A stretch of DNA of 64,000 nt from Phymatolithon calcareum (Eukaryota; Rhodophyta; Florideophyceae; Hapalidiales). The notes beneath the pieces are model-generated. The model saw only the letters and a list, made by a program, of their open reading frames with translations, was not told the DNA's origin and ran no database searches. A program made the position numbers and the translations under genes. This document shows, in pieces, positions 21,943-34,400 of the stretch. The stretch lies in the NCBI GenBank assembly GCA_977006965.1, contig OZ345357.1:1674001-1738000 (forward strand), read 5' to 3'. Every line of letters begins with the position of its first letter. The stretch's first letter is position 1.

Positions 21943-22670
21943 AATATCATTTGTGTTGATGTCCACACAAATCTTCGCTGACGTTCATCTCCTTATTGCC
22001 GGAGATATAGATAAGTTCCTTCTCTGAATTGGTTGCTGCTGCCAATCCATATTTGCGTTCCTTCTGGAACGTCTTTGTTTCAATTCGAGCTCCGGTTGCC
22101 GTCCTTGATTTCTTCTGTTCCGCTAATATCATTTGCGTTAATTGCCACACAAATCTTCGCTAATCTTCACCTCCTTATTGCCGGAGATATTCCTAGGTTC
22201 CTTCTCTGAATTGCTTGCTATTGCCAATCCATATTTGCGTTCATTTTAGAACGTTTTTGTTTCAATTCGGGCTCCGGTTGCCGGCCTTGAATTCTTCTGT
22301 TCCGCGAATATCATTTGTGTTGATTGCCACACAAATCTTCGCTAACCTTCACCTCCTTATTTCCGGAGATATTCCTAGGTTCCTTCCATGAATTGTTTGC
22401 TCCTTCCAATCCATATTTGCGTTCATTCTGGATCGTCTTTCTTTCAATTCGGGCTTCGGTTGCCTGCCTTGAATTTTTTTCCGCGAATATCATTTGTGTT
22501 GATTGCCACACAAATCTACGCTGACCTTCTCCTCCTTATTGCCGGAGATATAGATAGGTCCCTTCTCTGAATTGGTTGCTGTTGCCAATCCATATTTGCG
22601 TTCCTTCTGGAACGTCATTGTTTCAATTCGGGCTCCGGTTGCCGTCCTTGATTTTTTTCGCAACAATCGC
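21943..22670 (-). repeat. About 182-bp tandem repeat, four copies
   Basis: The landmark AATATCATTTG recurs at 21943, 22125, 22307 and 22486, giving periods of 182, 182 and 179. On the element strand a roughly 60-residue unit recurs (RIETKTFQKERKYGL, then ISGNKE, then SEDLCG). It occupies the place where protease, RT and most of integrase should be. Confidence 0.85.
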
Positions 22671-22733
22671 ATTCGATTAGGAATTAAGCTCCAGAATCCT
22701 TGCCTCAGCTTGTTCGTTTTTCTTCTTCTTGTG

Positions 22734-23598
22734 TTACTCAAGTAGCCGTTTCTTCTCGTCTTCCTCGCAATCTTCGCAGTCGCTTAGAAAGTGCCTTTTT
22801 CCTTTGGCCTTACATGGAGGATTAAGACATAAGAATCCATTTCTTTGGTTTCGTGTCCACTTGGGATCCAGATGGTTCTGTCTTCTTCGGTGTTGATGGT
22901 GTACCCTTAGGGCGCATGCGTTCTGCCCTTTGGGATATCTCAGCTTCCTTGCACAATAAATTGACATAGGCTCTGAGGTCTTGCTTCAAGCCTTGTTGAT
23001 ATTTAAGGTGCCTTTCCATTACCTTCTTCAAACTTGTTGGGAAAATCTTATCCTGCATGAGAGATATGGTTTGCTTCGGATTGTTTTGCTTGAAGTTCGG
23101 GTACCCAGCTTCTTCTAATCTTGAGAAGAAATCTGTAGCAAACTCCATAATCCTTGCCTTCGCTTGTACGACGTGCATTGGCATTCGAAGACTTTGTAGA
23201 GACTTCTCGATGATTTCCGGGTGTACCTGTTCATCTTCATTCTCCTGCACCAAACCTTCAATAAATTTTTGAATATCGTTCGATGTCAGAGCTCCAGCTG
23301 TTTTAGCTCTTGATATGTCATTGAACTCCCCTAGGAAGAACATGAACTCGAGAAGGCTCCTGTCGATTGACACCTTGAAAGATGCCACGGTCATCGACGG
23401 GACTTCCTTCTTCTTCTCGTTGATCTCATCTTCGTACCGCGTTCGCTCCTTCAAGAACTTCGTGACAACTCTTGGGTCGAGACTTCGTAATATCGGGTGG
23501 CTAACGGGTTGGAATAGCGCGGCAGTTGGTTGCCGATCGGTAGGTCGCGCCGACGAAAAACTTCCACTTTCCATGGTTTGAGGATCATCCATTTCCAA
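22734..23598 (-). pseudogene. Gag of the Ty3-type element
   Basis: The main frame, 23598 to 22822 (258 codons), starts MEMDDPQTMESGSFSSARPT and is helical with a capsid-like middle (FLKERTRYEDEINEKKKEV, MRPKGTPSTPKKTEPSG near its end). A one-base shift near 22840 brings in a nucleocapsid zinc knuckle, CLNPPCKAKGKRHFLSDC (C-x4-C-x6-H-x4-C), ending at 22734. Gag packages the element RNA. The shift may be a decay mutation. Confidence 0.6.
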
Positions 23599-23654
23599 CT
23601 CAAACTTGATCTTCGTCTTAACACTCAGACATTCTCCTGCAGGAAAGAAATTTC

Positions 23655-24002
23655 TGTAATCACTGGGAGTGAAAAGATAAGGGTTGGAGTTTATCTTGAA
23701 AAGGGGTGATGTCTCTGTGATGCGATGCCTCTGTCTAAGATGAGATCAGAATCGCCGCTTAAATAGGGCGGGGGCGAGCGATCGCACACCCTGCAAAAGG
23801 GGGGGCACTAACCAACGCTAGACTAATATTACGTTGAGCGTTAGTCTACGTCTGCGATACATCCGTTAGTTCCTCTTGAAAGAGTCGTTCACGATACTGT
23901 GTTGTCAGTGTCGGTGGATAGATTACAAGGAGCAGTTATAGAGCTCCTAGGTCGATGGTGATAATGTCGTTCATTACACCACTGCCGTATTGCGTGTCTA
24001 CA
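23655..24002 (-). repeat. 5' LTR of the Ty3-type element
   Basis: 348 bp partner of 20815-21162. The bases just inside it on the element strand (GAAATTTCTTTCC) do not obviously match a common tRNA 3' end, so the primer is unknown. Confidence 0.85.
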
Positions 24003-26837
24003 CTAGTAAGCATGACGAAACTGCTCTGTGGCATTTGGGCAAGAACTGGGAATAATCCACCCAAGAGAATAAAAGTGTCCTCTATAGTCGAGAGGATGTT
24101 TTTCAATACTTGGCTCTTCCGAAAATCGGCACCGGCGGTGACTTGGCGGTAGTAGCAGGAATGAAGCTTTCTTAAAACACGAATTGCGTCGTCGTCCCAG
24201 GATCGAAGTCTGTTCGACAGGAAAGGTTTTTCGAACATGCAGTTCCTTGAAGATGATCGAAACAAATCAGAAAAGGAGCGCGTGTGCTCTAAGAATTCAG
24301 CGAGCACAACGTTTCTCTTTGCAATTGCAAGTAACTCGTCGCCACCGCTATCATTCAGCTCCATCGCAGTTGCTCGCAATCGCTCAACCATCGGAATATC
24401 AAACACGGGTAGGACCGTGCGGGCACTCATCTTAGCCCAACTGGATATGTCGCGTACGTGCTCAATCTTCACCCGATTGAGGTCTTTCAACATGCCTCCT
24501 TCAGATCTCTTCAGATCCTTATCGACCTCCATGACAATATCGGACCATACGCATTCCACAATACTTCCATCATCCAACACCAAGTAAATTGCATTGCGTG
24601 CACTTTTCAGTAGATGAAGAGGGTCTTTGAGTGTAGCCACGGGGGCTCCATTTTTCCATGGGTTTGGAAACCATGATCTACCGCAAACTTCTTTCATTCT
24701 TTCCAGCTTCGGAGACAAATTGTCACATCCAACACCCTTTGCCACTTGATTTACGGCACAGGCGTCCATTACACGGGCACATACGCCAATGCCATAAGGC
24801 GAAAACTTCATGAAGATTTCTTCATAAACAGTCGCCAGCTGGTCTCTGGTATAGTCCTTCGCCATCCCAACCACGCGAAGTGGTGTGTAAAAACTGGACA
24901 AAGGGTAGGTCCCAAGGATAAAAACCGCTTCGGAACACACCTTAGGGCGCCGCATTCCAGCAGCATCGGCATAGAGAGTTGCAAGGGACATCTTCTCGCG
25001 AACAAACCCATCAAGACGGTTATCCTTCGTCCACACGATAGTTTCGCGAATTTTCATTCCATCATCGCTCAGAGACAGAGTTCTTGGAAGATGACCCTTG
25101 TCCATCCTGTCGAAGTGGCGCCTACATAGCGAGAGAGCGCCGCACCCAGAGGTCGAGAGGTCTAGAGAGCACTTGTGAAGTTACTTCAGAAGAGTTGTAA
25201 TGCAAGGAGTGGTGACAGATTTGCGTAACGCCGAGTAGGCTCGTCTCCCAGCAATAAAAAATACGAAAAAAACACAAGCACTTGTGGCGTCCATCTGTTT
25301 CCAGATTTTTTTCTCAAACTGTTCTGTAAGAAATCTGCAAGGTACTGGTTATTGATGCCACGCCGCCTGCGCATCTCAGCTATTACAGCCTGGCAATGGT
25401 TTGAAAGCCCAATTGATTTTGTAGCCTCTTCCAATTCGTTTGAAATAACCACAAATCGTTCGGGCACTTGAACATTTTCGCCCAGGCGTAACTTTGCTGT
25501 GTCCTTGGCTTCACAATACTGAAGCCTTTTCCGAAAATTTCTCTTCAACCTAATTTCGCTGCGCTAATTCTTGACGAGCTTGTCTGTATCGTACTTTGAA
25601 TACTGTCCCCTCGCATCACCGGCACGGACAAAGTTTTCCATTTCGGACACAGTTTCCTGCAGTATTTTGCAGGATTTGCACATGGCGTTTTTCTCAGATG
25701 ATCCTGTACAACCAGCACTGCGCAATGAGAAGACAGACAGAAACATGGCGCCCTTGTGTTTTTCCAAAACGCGTCTTGCGACAATATCAGATTTAAAATC
25801 TGACAAACAAGCGCCGCGAAATGGTCCAGTAGAGGTACATGTCGAAATAAATTGCTCAATCACGTTTAGTATGTTGTCGGAATTCGAGGGTAATGTGAGC
25901 TTCTGCTGTAGATGACTTCCGCACATGAAAATTGATAATCTGTTTACAGGCTGGTCGGATCCGGCACGCTCAAGTTCGAGGGAAAACGTAATTGTCTGTT
26001 CAATAGTCTCCTTCTGCACGTTCACCGCGATGACGTCCAACACTTCGTTTTGGGACAGAACGATCCGAGTGGAGTAGAAAAATGTCATGATATCTCCGCG
26101 CAAATCAGGGCTAGTTCACACAACGTTATGCAGTCCAGACCGTACGCACATATGCAGATCTGCTGAAATTTCATCCTCATCAACCAGAATTGGGGACAAA
26201 CGACCACCGCAAACAAAATCTGAAACTAGTGGTCCCCAAAAACATTTCTCGAACTCGGAAAATTTCCCCAATACCGGGATTTTTTTCACGGAACACAGCA
26301 AGTGCACTCACGAAAGTCGCTTCAGAATATCTCTGTACACGCCCCCGACCATTTGGAGTCCATTGCAGTTTAAACTTAATGCCGATACTGCTTACACTAG
26401 CCAAGAGTATTTACTGAAGTAAGAATGTTTAAAGTTAGTAGATTGCATGTAATGCATTACACGCACAGTGGGCACACTATTTTCGATAGTGCGTCAAAAC
26501 GCCATGCACGCCTTGCATCTGCGTGACACGGCCCTTGGCTCTGCTCCGTGGCTCTGCTTCCTGCCTCCGTTCCGTGGCTCTGCACCCACGACGGACATGT
26601 GAATTAAGAGCTCTGCTTCAATTGCGTGTCTGTTGTTAATGTCAGCAATGAGCCTGACACTGTAGTGAATAGTTCTAGACTTTGCCGGCGGGTGTACATA
26701 AACCGGTCCCGACCGACTAGACGATCGAAATAAACCAAGCAACTCACCACCAACATTCCGTTTTCCTCCAACAATCTCCACCACAGACGCCCCCTTCCTC
26801 TCAACCATCAACATCGGCGTCCCCATCATTTTCCACC

Positions 26838-28330
26838 ATGACCAACCACCACATCCCAACTAGCCTCTGCCACTCGGACAGCATCGACACGCTCCGCGCT
26901 GACGCATCTAACCATCGTGCTTGGAGGCTGTGCGTTGAGGCGTCAACAGGCCAATGATTTGCTCAAGCGTGCGCTTGTCGACGGGAACAAAGTCGAAGCT
27001 GCGCAGGCTGCGCTGCTAAAGTCATCAAGACGCGCGCCGCTTCGCGCGCCCGACAGCGCCCCCGTGAACCTTCCATCGCTGCAGCCGCCGCTTTCAACTA
27101 GACGCAAAACCAGTCCTTCATGAACGCGGTGGCTAACTCTATGGCAACTATGCTCTTTACAGATAGCAACGAAATCTCTGACCAGAACTGTCCCATTACG
27201 CGTCTGCTAGACACCGCCGCTAGCCACCACTGCACGAAGTCCAGTTCCGCTCTGTCAAAAGCACTCCCCGTGAAAATCCACATTCGCCTAGCCAACGGAG
27301 CCTCAATGCTTGCAACGCGCACTCTCTGCATGCTCTTCTACAGAGCATCTAAATCCATTCGATATTTGAGCGCTCTGTTCGTACCCTCGCTTTTACGCAA
27401 CCTCGTATCGGCAGCGCGCATCGCCGATGACAACGACATACTAATCCAAGGACATCGATTCTTCGTCATGCCAAAAAATAACAAGGAGCCTCCCTACGTT
27501 ATTGCCTCGGGTACTAGAACAGGAAATGTATACGCATTCGATGTCCCATGCCCGAGCGCATCTGAAGCACAAGCGCATAAGCCGTCCATGCAGTCGAGAT
27601 TTCGCATACCGCGAGCCCTCTGAAAACTGCACGTATATTTTGCCCACCCCTACCCTGCCGCCATGCGACGTCTGCTTTCTGTCTTCGCGCCGCTGTCCAG
27701 TGAAATCTCCGGAGAAAAAGGAGAGTACAGATGTGTCCCCTGCAATGAAGCGAAGTTGACAAGAACTGCGCAGATTTCCTCCACGGACGGAAACGTGTCG
27801 CCACTGGCAAAAATCAGCACCGACACGGCCAGACCACTGCAGTAGTCCATCAAAGGAAACAGGTACTTTACTGTCGCAGTAGACAAGGCCTCTTGTTTTG
27901 TAAAAGTGTTGCACACACACACAAAAGCGGCCGCCGGTCGTGCACAAGTCATTGCTCTACGCAAGCTACAACGCGCCACCTGACGTCCGGTCCTACGAAT
28001 TCAGTCGGACGGAGCACCAGATCTCTCAGCCGGTGCACCCCTCCGTTTCGCCCAGAGCACAGGTGCGGTGATAAAAAAAGCATTCCCGAAGAGACCACAA
28101 ATCAGTGCCAACAATATCATTGTCGCACACGTATTCAGGCCGATAGGGTAATTACGATTAATTCGAGATCCCATGTTGAGACCGCAGACTTTGCTCGTAC
28201 TGTAGAATATCATATGCAGGAATCAGGATCCATGTTGTGGATAACGCAAACTTTTCTTATCATGATCCACCAAACTACATCCGACGGTGCCAGCCGCCCA
28301 AACGATTATGTGCATCATTGATAATCGCGT
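26838..28330 (+). pseudogene. Copia retrotransposon relic (gag-pol)
   Basis: ATG 26838 opens a gag-like start (TLRADASNHRAWRLCVEA) that soon stops. From 27120 a clean frame carries the protease motif LLDTAASHHC (Asp in the DTA position) and the conserved LFVPSLLRNLVSAARI stretch, ending at 27623. Other frames from about 27730 to 28060 give an integrase-core pattern (ISTDTARPL, GNRYFTVAVDKAS, RIQSDGAPDL). Stops and shifts break the whole. It differs in sequence from the intact Copia at 43-48 kb. LTRs were not identified; 26480-26830 could hold the 5' LTR. Confidence 0.65.
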
Positions 28331-28439
28331 TTTGAATTCACAATCTTTGTCTTGAAGCTTCCACATCTGACAATCCCGTCGTCCCCCCTGGAACAATGAG
28401 AGTCTTAGGTCCGTCTTGCCAGTAGAATGCAATTCGAGT

Positions 28440-29285
28440 TGTTATCGAGGAGCTATTGGTTTTTCTTTGGGGTCACCTTGTAGCGAAGACAAAGACCAGA
28501 CTTCAAAGATCTTCATAATCCAGTCAAATCTTTCATGGTCATATATCATGAAAAGCACTAAAAACGCTGGCGTCACTGTTGCGAAATATTCGCACTTTTT
28601 CTGGACTTGAAATCCTCCAGACGCTAACCCCAATGCCTTCGTCTCCTCGCACTAAACATTTCCCGTCGGGTGTGACGTAAAGACTGAATATCGAGCTCTA
28701 ATTCTCAGCAAACGCATATTCTATTTTCCCTTTGCAATCATTCAAATCCTCATTTCATTCGCATGAGCCAAAACGTCACATTAATATTCTAGTAGCGCAG
28801 TAGTCGAAAGAACCAAGCTCTCAGGAACTGTCTTGAATCACATCCGTCACCTTTTCTATGTATTTCCCTTTGTAGTCCATGATGTCCTAGATGAGCCCCG
28901 CCACATCTGATCATGTGTTTCTCATTCAGCGTAATTGAAAGATAAAGACAGAAGGGTTTTGTGATGCCCGATTATACATGCTTCTCGAGCCAAGTACAGA
29001 TTAATTCTACAGAGCCAAAGGAACGAGATCTGAGAATGTTTACGATTCGGCTAACCTCTCCCTCTTAGCTCTTTGAAAGCGTTTACTTGTCACTATGCTA
29101 CATAATCCCTCTCATCGTCTTCATTAAATTTGTACATCCTTAGTACTTGAACAAATCATGCATCTATTTTTCCTCAACATCAATGCACGGCTTCTTTGGC
29201 TGCTAGAAGTGCGTTTTCATCATTTTCATTCTGCTTCAGCTTCTCTTTCCCCGTCTCTCGAGTTGGAATGAGCTCAATTTTGAAG
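28440..29285. other. No gene recognised
   Basis: AT-rich sequence with short frames only; nothing recognised. Confidence 0.4.
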
Positions 29286-30110
29286 TCATTGATCAATACG
29301 AGATTTGATTTTCGAAAAAGATCCCATTTTTGACATAACAGCACGATATAAACATAGACGCGAACAAGAAGTTAACCAAAGCTTGATCACATCCCGCCGA
29401 AGGATACTGGACGAAATGTAAGTGACATGACTGTCTTGTATCGCTTGGCATCGCCTATTTGCAACAATTTCTTCCCTTCGATCAATCGTTGACACCTTTA
29501 GAGATTCCCAAATTTCCAGTACAACTTCTTGGAACTGCACATTGGGCACTTGCAGGAAGTTAATCTTTGTTGTTGTGTACGTGTGATACCCGGAAAACAG
29601 AGTTATTGCTTGTTCACGCTGGCTCATTTAACACATTTTACGAGGTTGCAACAGAGTACAAGAACATTCTAGCCGCTTTTCGAGATTGAGTTTGCCGCAT
29701 TCTTGAAATGTTCGGAGCACTCTCAGGGCTCATAGATACATCTTGTGTCTCGCTAGAGCTTTTCTGAGGACGTTTTGATATCTTGAAAAGCTTATTCATG
29801 AGCGAATAAGCAGATTCAGCGCATTGGATTCTAGACTTCTTGGTTGCGGTCACAGCCGTCACGCGTGCTCCGCCATGATACAAGACATTGTAGGGAAAGG
29901 GAACTCTCAATTTCCATTTGGGCTTATTGTGCTCACCTCATTCGTACTGCAAACCTTTTTCAATGTAGGATTCCGGAGTGAAAGCATGAATAATTGGAAG
30001 TACATCGTTCAAGCGAAATAGTACCTCTTTTGTCAGCACGAGCATCTCTTCGAGCTCTTCTCCATGTTCTGTTCCAATTCCTTCATCCCGGAGGTATTTT
30101 CCGAGTAATT
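29286..30110 (-). pseudogene. Unidentified coding relic
   Basis: On the minus strand from about 30110 a frame reads KYLRDEGIGTEHGEELEEML, then FRLNDVLPIIHAFTPESY, an in-frame TGA near 29928, then PFPYNVLYHGG and on to 29638. A second frame follows (29627-29286, MSQREQAITLFSGYHTYT). The composition is protein-like, but the family is not recognised. Confidence 0.3.
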
Positions 30111-30179
30111 AAAACGCAGTCTTTTCAACTACTTTTTGACTGCGTCGAACAGAAAACTGATCCTTCTCTCCGTTATTAA

Positions 30180-31268
30180 ATTATCCCACCGTTCGTCGCA
30201 TCGATTTTTGACCTATACAGACTTTTCAATCTCGTATAGAACGCCAACCTGAGTCACTGCAAGGCGAAAACAGAACGCGAGAGCAATGGGATCTCCTTGT
30301 CACTTTGCACTCATGAAATTTCCTTCAGGCGAGCGAACTCGTCCTGGTTGGATATACCAGCAGGTGAACTGGTTCAGCCTTTTTGGTAAATGAAGTACCT
30401 AATATGGATTTAGCCAAACGTTCCAAACCGCGAGATTGCGTAGTCGAATATCAGCCTGATGACAAACGAAGCTAAGCTTTCCAAACGGCGAGATGACTTG
30501 GATGGTATCAGCAATTGTCGTCCTAGATTCACGGCAAGAAGCAGGATCTTTGGAGGATAATCAGTTCCACGATTGTAGTGTCCAAAGGGTCTATGAATCG
30601 ATAGCTGTGTCCACGACGAGTGGAACACACCGTCTCCGGCGTTCGGTATTAGCCGCACTAGCTCGTGCTAGAATTCTTGATAGGGTTCGGTTTTCTTCTT
30701 AACTTCTGCTACGCTGATTTCGTCACCCAACCTGGGTAAACACTTGTGTTCCTAGAGAACACGAAAGACAGCTATGAAGAAATCATTCCAATGAATACTA
30801 CTACAATAAATGTTGCGTGTCTCGAACAAAGGATAGCTGCCGTTGTAGTCCACGTAGAATATCATGTACTTGGACTAAACTACACCTAGTTGCTCGGCAC
30901 TCCTTGAGCCAGGGAGGCGATTGAAAGCCAAGGCGAGCCATAACCGCAATTTCGTTGGAAGCCATAGTGGTGATACGTTTCTCTTGTTCAATACTCGCGT
31001 TCTTCAGGAAACAATCAGCGTCTGTGCGCCCCTAAAAAGACTCCCCGCAAAGGCCGACATGCCTCGCCGTGCTCTTCTTGTTGAATCCAGTTAAAAGTCG
31101 CGAAACTTTCGAAACATACCTTTTCATCTATGAAATTCCCGAAAAGTTTCATGTGGGCAAGATTATGAAGTGAGGACGATAACGTTGATATCTTGGGAAG
31201 AACCGAAAATTCTTCCCCTTATATCGGAGCCATGTCGACATCGATAGTAGGAAGCATTGAGGCTCGAG
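30180..31268. other. No gene recognised
   Basis: Nothing recognised on either strand. Confidence 0.35.
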
Positions 31269-31490
31269 GCTGCTGGATTTCAAAAACCATTAGGCCACGT
31301 GTCCGGTGTCGCTTAGTGGCTGAGAGACTATTATATATGATATTTCATCACTTCCCCTCGACTCGAGGCAACAAGGAGAACCGTTGACCTCAGAATTAGC
31401 TGGACCTATAAGCTGCTGGATTTCAATAACCATTATGCCACGTGTCCGGTGTGGATTAGCGGCTGAAAGACGATGATATATGATATTTCA
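31269..31490. repeat. Direct duplication of about 80 bp, 143 bp apart
   Basis: GCTGCTGGATTTCAA...GCCACGTGTCCGGTGT...TATATGATATTTCA occurs at 31269-31348 and again at 31412-31490 with a few substitutions. No coding content. Confidence 0.75.
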
Positions 31491-34400
31491 ACAGAGGCAT
31501 GCTCAGTTGAAGAGAATGTTCAGAGTCAAACAGAGTTTTCCGCTTGTCTGGGAAGATTTAAGGGTATGTCGGATTGTGTGTGATTATTTTGAAGAAGCTA
31601 CACGAGTTCTTACTGACAGGCACTGTATGATAGAACATGTATTATATTCTAAGAGATGGTCGCAAGGTGGTGGTTCGTTCACTGAACTGTTCGCGATTTT
31701 ATTTTTGCACTTGTGAACAATTCGAGAGTAAACAGAACAATTCAAATATAGTCTAGTCATACAAGGTGCCATTGGTTTTGTGCATATTATCTCATAGCTT
31801 CGAAAAACGATGATGTATATCTATGAACTGTTCATTATCTCGTTTTTCTACTATTTATTACTTGAAAATAGTTCGAATTGGTACAAAATCTGCACATTTT
31901 ATTTTATTTTTCAAAATTATAATTTCTTGCTCTTCCGGAGATCACAAAAACGTTGGAGATACTCTCACTCCTTGAGGAACAAACACTAGCCTCTTTCACC
32001 TAGGATGGGAGATTTTGAACAATTCTCGGGATATGGAAGTCTTCGATTCCCGAAAGTGGACGAGGATCGCGAACAATTGAGAAATCAAATTTTGACAACT
32101 ATTCGCTCCTTCCAGGGCATGCCATTCTTAGAGCTGCTTCAAGCAACTGGACGCTCGAGAACAAGAAAAGGCAGAAAAAATTCTCCTCGCCTTCGCTGCA
32201 AAGCACCGTGCTCCTGATCCAGTGCAAGTCAACTCCAACAGTTCTGTTCTTCTCATGAATCTTTTAACATATTTCAAGATGATCTCACCTGATCTAACGC
32301 TGGTTCTGTGAGCTGTACGTGAATTGCTCGTTTCGTGAACTGTTCATGAAAACAGTAATGATCGTTTCGTTTGCCGTGTGGAACGACAAGATCGCTCGGC
32401 ACTATTCATGAACGCAGGTCTATTTGTTTCGTAGAGCAATATTTCTGGAGAACCGTTTCCGAAAGCACGGTTCCTCGCTGTTTCGAGAAGACTTCCGCAC
32501 TTCGTAGACTTTAACTTCTAGAGTCCTCCGCAAAAAACCGGTCTCTCGGTTTAATCACGAATGATCGTTTCTTAAACCGTTAGTGAAACCGCAATTGCCC
32601 TTCAAGGTCAATTGATCTGTGTAAGAACTCAACATTGTTTGATTCGTATTCTATGCAAAAATTCTGTTTCTCCTATTATAAACAGTCTGAAGTCGATATG
32701 CTGTTGAATGTATCGATAATATATTTGATCTGCCTGAGAATTGCAGACAAAACGTTTTTCGCCATTAAGTGTAAGATGGTGCTTTAAATAATTTTTTTCA
32801 TTCGTGAGATGGTCAAGAAACAAATCAGGTTGCGAGCTAGTCAAGAAGCTGCTCTGTATTTCGATTGGTAACAGTTTCTATGCTTGACATGAATCTTTGC
32901 CACAGATGATGCTTCCAAACTCTTGGTCTTGAAAGTACAAGTTGACAGCCAGGGCAGATCCAATAACTGTTTTCCTTTCAAAATATCAAAGCCAGTGCTG
33001 TAAAAGCGCTAGACGGTCTTTTATTTATATTTTTCCATTTTTCGAACAGTTCGCGGTACTTATTTCTAGTTTTGCGAAGTGTTCACTGAGAAATACTTTA
33101 AAGATTAAAGATCTTGACTTATAAAGCATTCTCATATTGTGAGATATGCTCCTGCCATGTTCATATAATCTACAGCTCTCCAAATCGTTCTCATTCTCTG
33201 ACCTATCCCTTCTTCCAATGGGTCGCCCTCTCAAGCATATTGTGCATAAAAACGTTGAAGGAGCAAGATGTTCTACGTAAAATTGCGTTTGATGCACACA
33301 AAGACTCTGTACTAACTTCAGATTGGGACTTAAGTTCACATTGTTGTTCATTGTTCGGGCGATCTTTTCTTGCCGTCTCAAGGAAGAGGGATGGAGCAGC
33401 GATTCACTGAATTTATGAAACGCATACAGCACTTGACACCGATTTCGGCGACCGCTTGGTCGCATTAATGTTGGTATTCATGGTTGAACCAGTCGACACA
33501 ACCGATGACGAGAACACACTCAAGCTCATTTTAACGGCAATGAGCGAATATGACGAGTATTTTCTAGAGGACGCGGAAATCACCGTGGAGAACATCATTG
33601 AAATACTCCAAAATGTGTCCAAGATCGCTTCTATGTTCGGTAGACCCTCAAGGCACTGGAACCAGTGACAGAACCGATTCTTCTTGAATTTCTTCTTCTC
33701 CTGTTTCCGCTTTTGCATCACACGTAAATAGGAGAAGCACAATCAAGGGAAAGATTTTACGTTCGGGAGCATCATCCGTTGAGTAACTGCATAGTCAATA
33801 TATGGAATCTTCTTGACAAAAGCTTTATTATTTACATATACCGCACATGCTCACTTTGCACTTTAACAAATACACAACAACTATGTAGTCCTGGGTTTTT
33901 CTGTAGTGTTAGACGCTCTTAAACATTGCCCTTCTTGAGAAAGTATTAAAAAGATTCCTTCAGGACATGAAAATCTGACGCAAGTCTCAAGGGATTTCAA
34001 AATTCGAAATGGATGTGCAAAAGTATTAATTTCTGAATGAATCTTTTGCAAAATTTGAATTACTTGACACGTCTTTTATCTCGTTCCGTGAAGAGTTCAT
34101 CGCACGCTCGGTAGATATTGCGAGCTTTTTTGGAACTGTTCGACTTATGAAAACCAGGAAAACAACTGCCCGAATCATACACCTGGTATGAATTACACCT
34201 TCACCATCCCAACGCAGGGCTAGCTCGAAGCTCAGAGTTCTGAATCGAGTTATAATTGCACTTCCATGGAGCGCAAAGGCTCAGTTCGCGCAATTAAAGC
34301 TGGAGGAAACAGAGTCGGACTCACGGTTCCACGACAAATACTGCGATTTGAGACTGCCAAGTTCCTGCATATTTCCAGACCAATCATTTCCTGTGCTCGG

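Larger units (their letters stand above)
20815..24002 (-). mobile_element. Internally deleted Ty3 chromodomain LTR retrotransposon
   Basis: Two 348-bp direct repeats with TG...CA ends bound 2.5 kb of internal sequence. CTAG flanks both sides (20811-20814 and 24003-24006). On the minus strand the order is 5' LTR, gag, zinc knuckle, long tandem repeats, integrase C-terminus with chromodomain-like tail, 3' LTR. Protease, reverse transcriptase, RNase H and the integrase core are missing and their place is taken by the repeats, so it cannot move alone. The LTRs differ at only about six positions, so insertion is recent. It sits inside the P-type transposase gene in the same orientation. Confidence 0.85.
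20105..26307 (-). pseudogene. P-element/THAP9-like transposase, interrupted
   Basis: Read on the minus strand: a 5' part (26307-25564) with a Cys cluster (CTGSSEKNAMCKSC), an in-frame TAA near 26117 and an in-frame TAG at 25564-25566; then 25548-25186 with RWTPQVLVFFSYFLL, typical of the region before the catalytic core; a frame change; then 25105 to 24003 with a catalytic-core layout (DDGMKIRETIVW, VMDACAVNQ, and KDPLHLLKSARNAI matching the DPPHLLKxxRN motif of P-type transposases). A chromodomain LTR element interrupts at 24002. After it, DQLEALFWAVRQLCGGSNNP (about 20800-20741) is the family's C-terminal motif, ending at 20105. Removing the LTR element and one CTAG copy joins the two halves in frame. 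The other lesions show the gene was already dead or dying. Confidence 0.7.
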
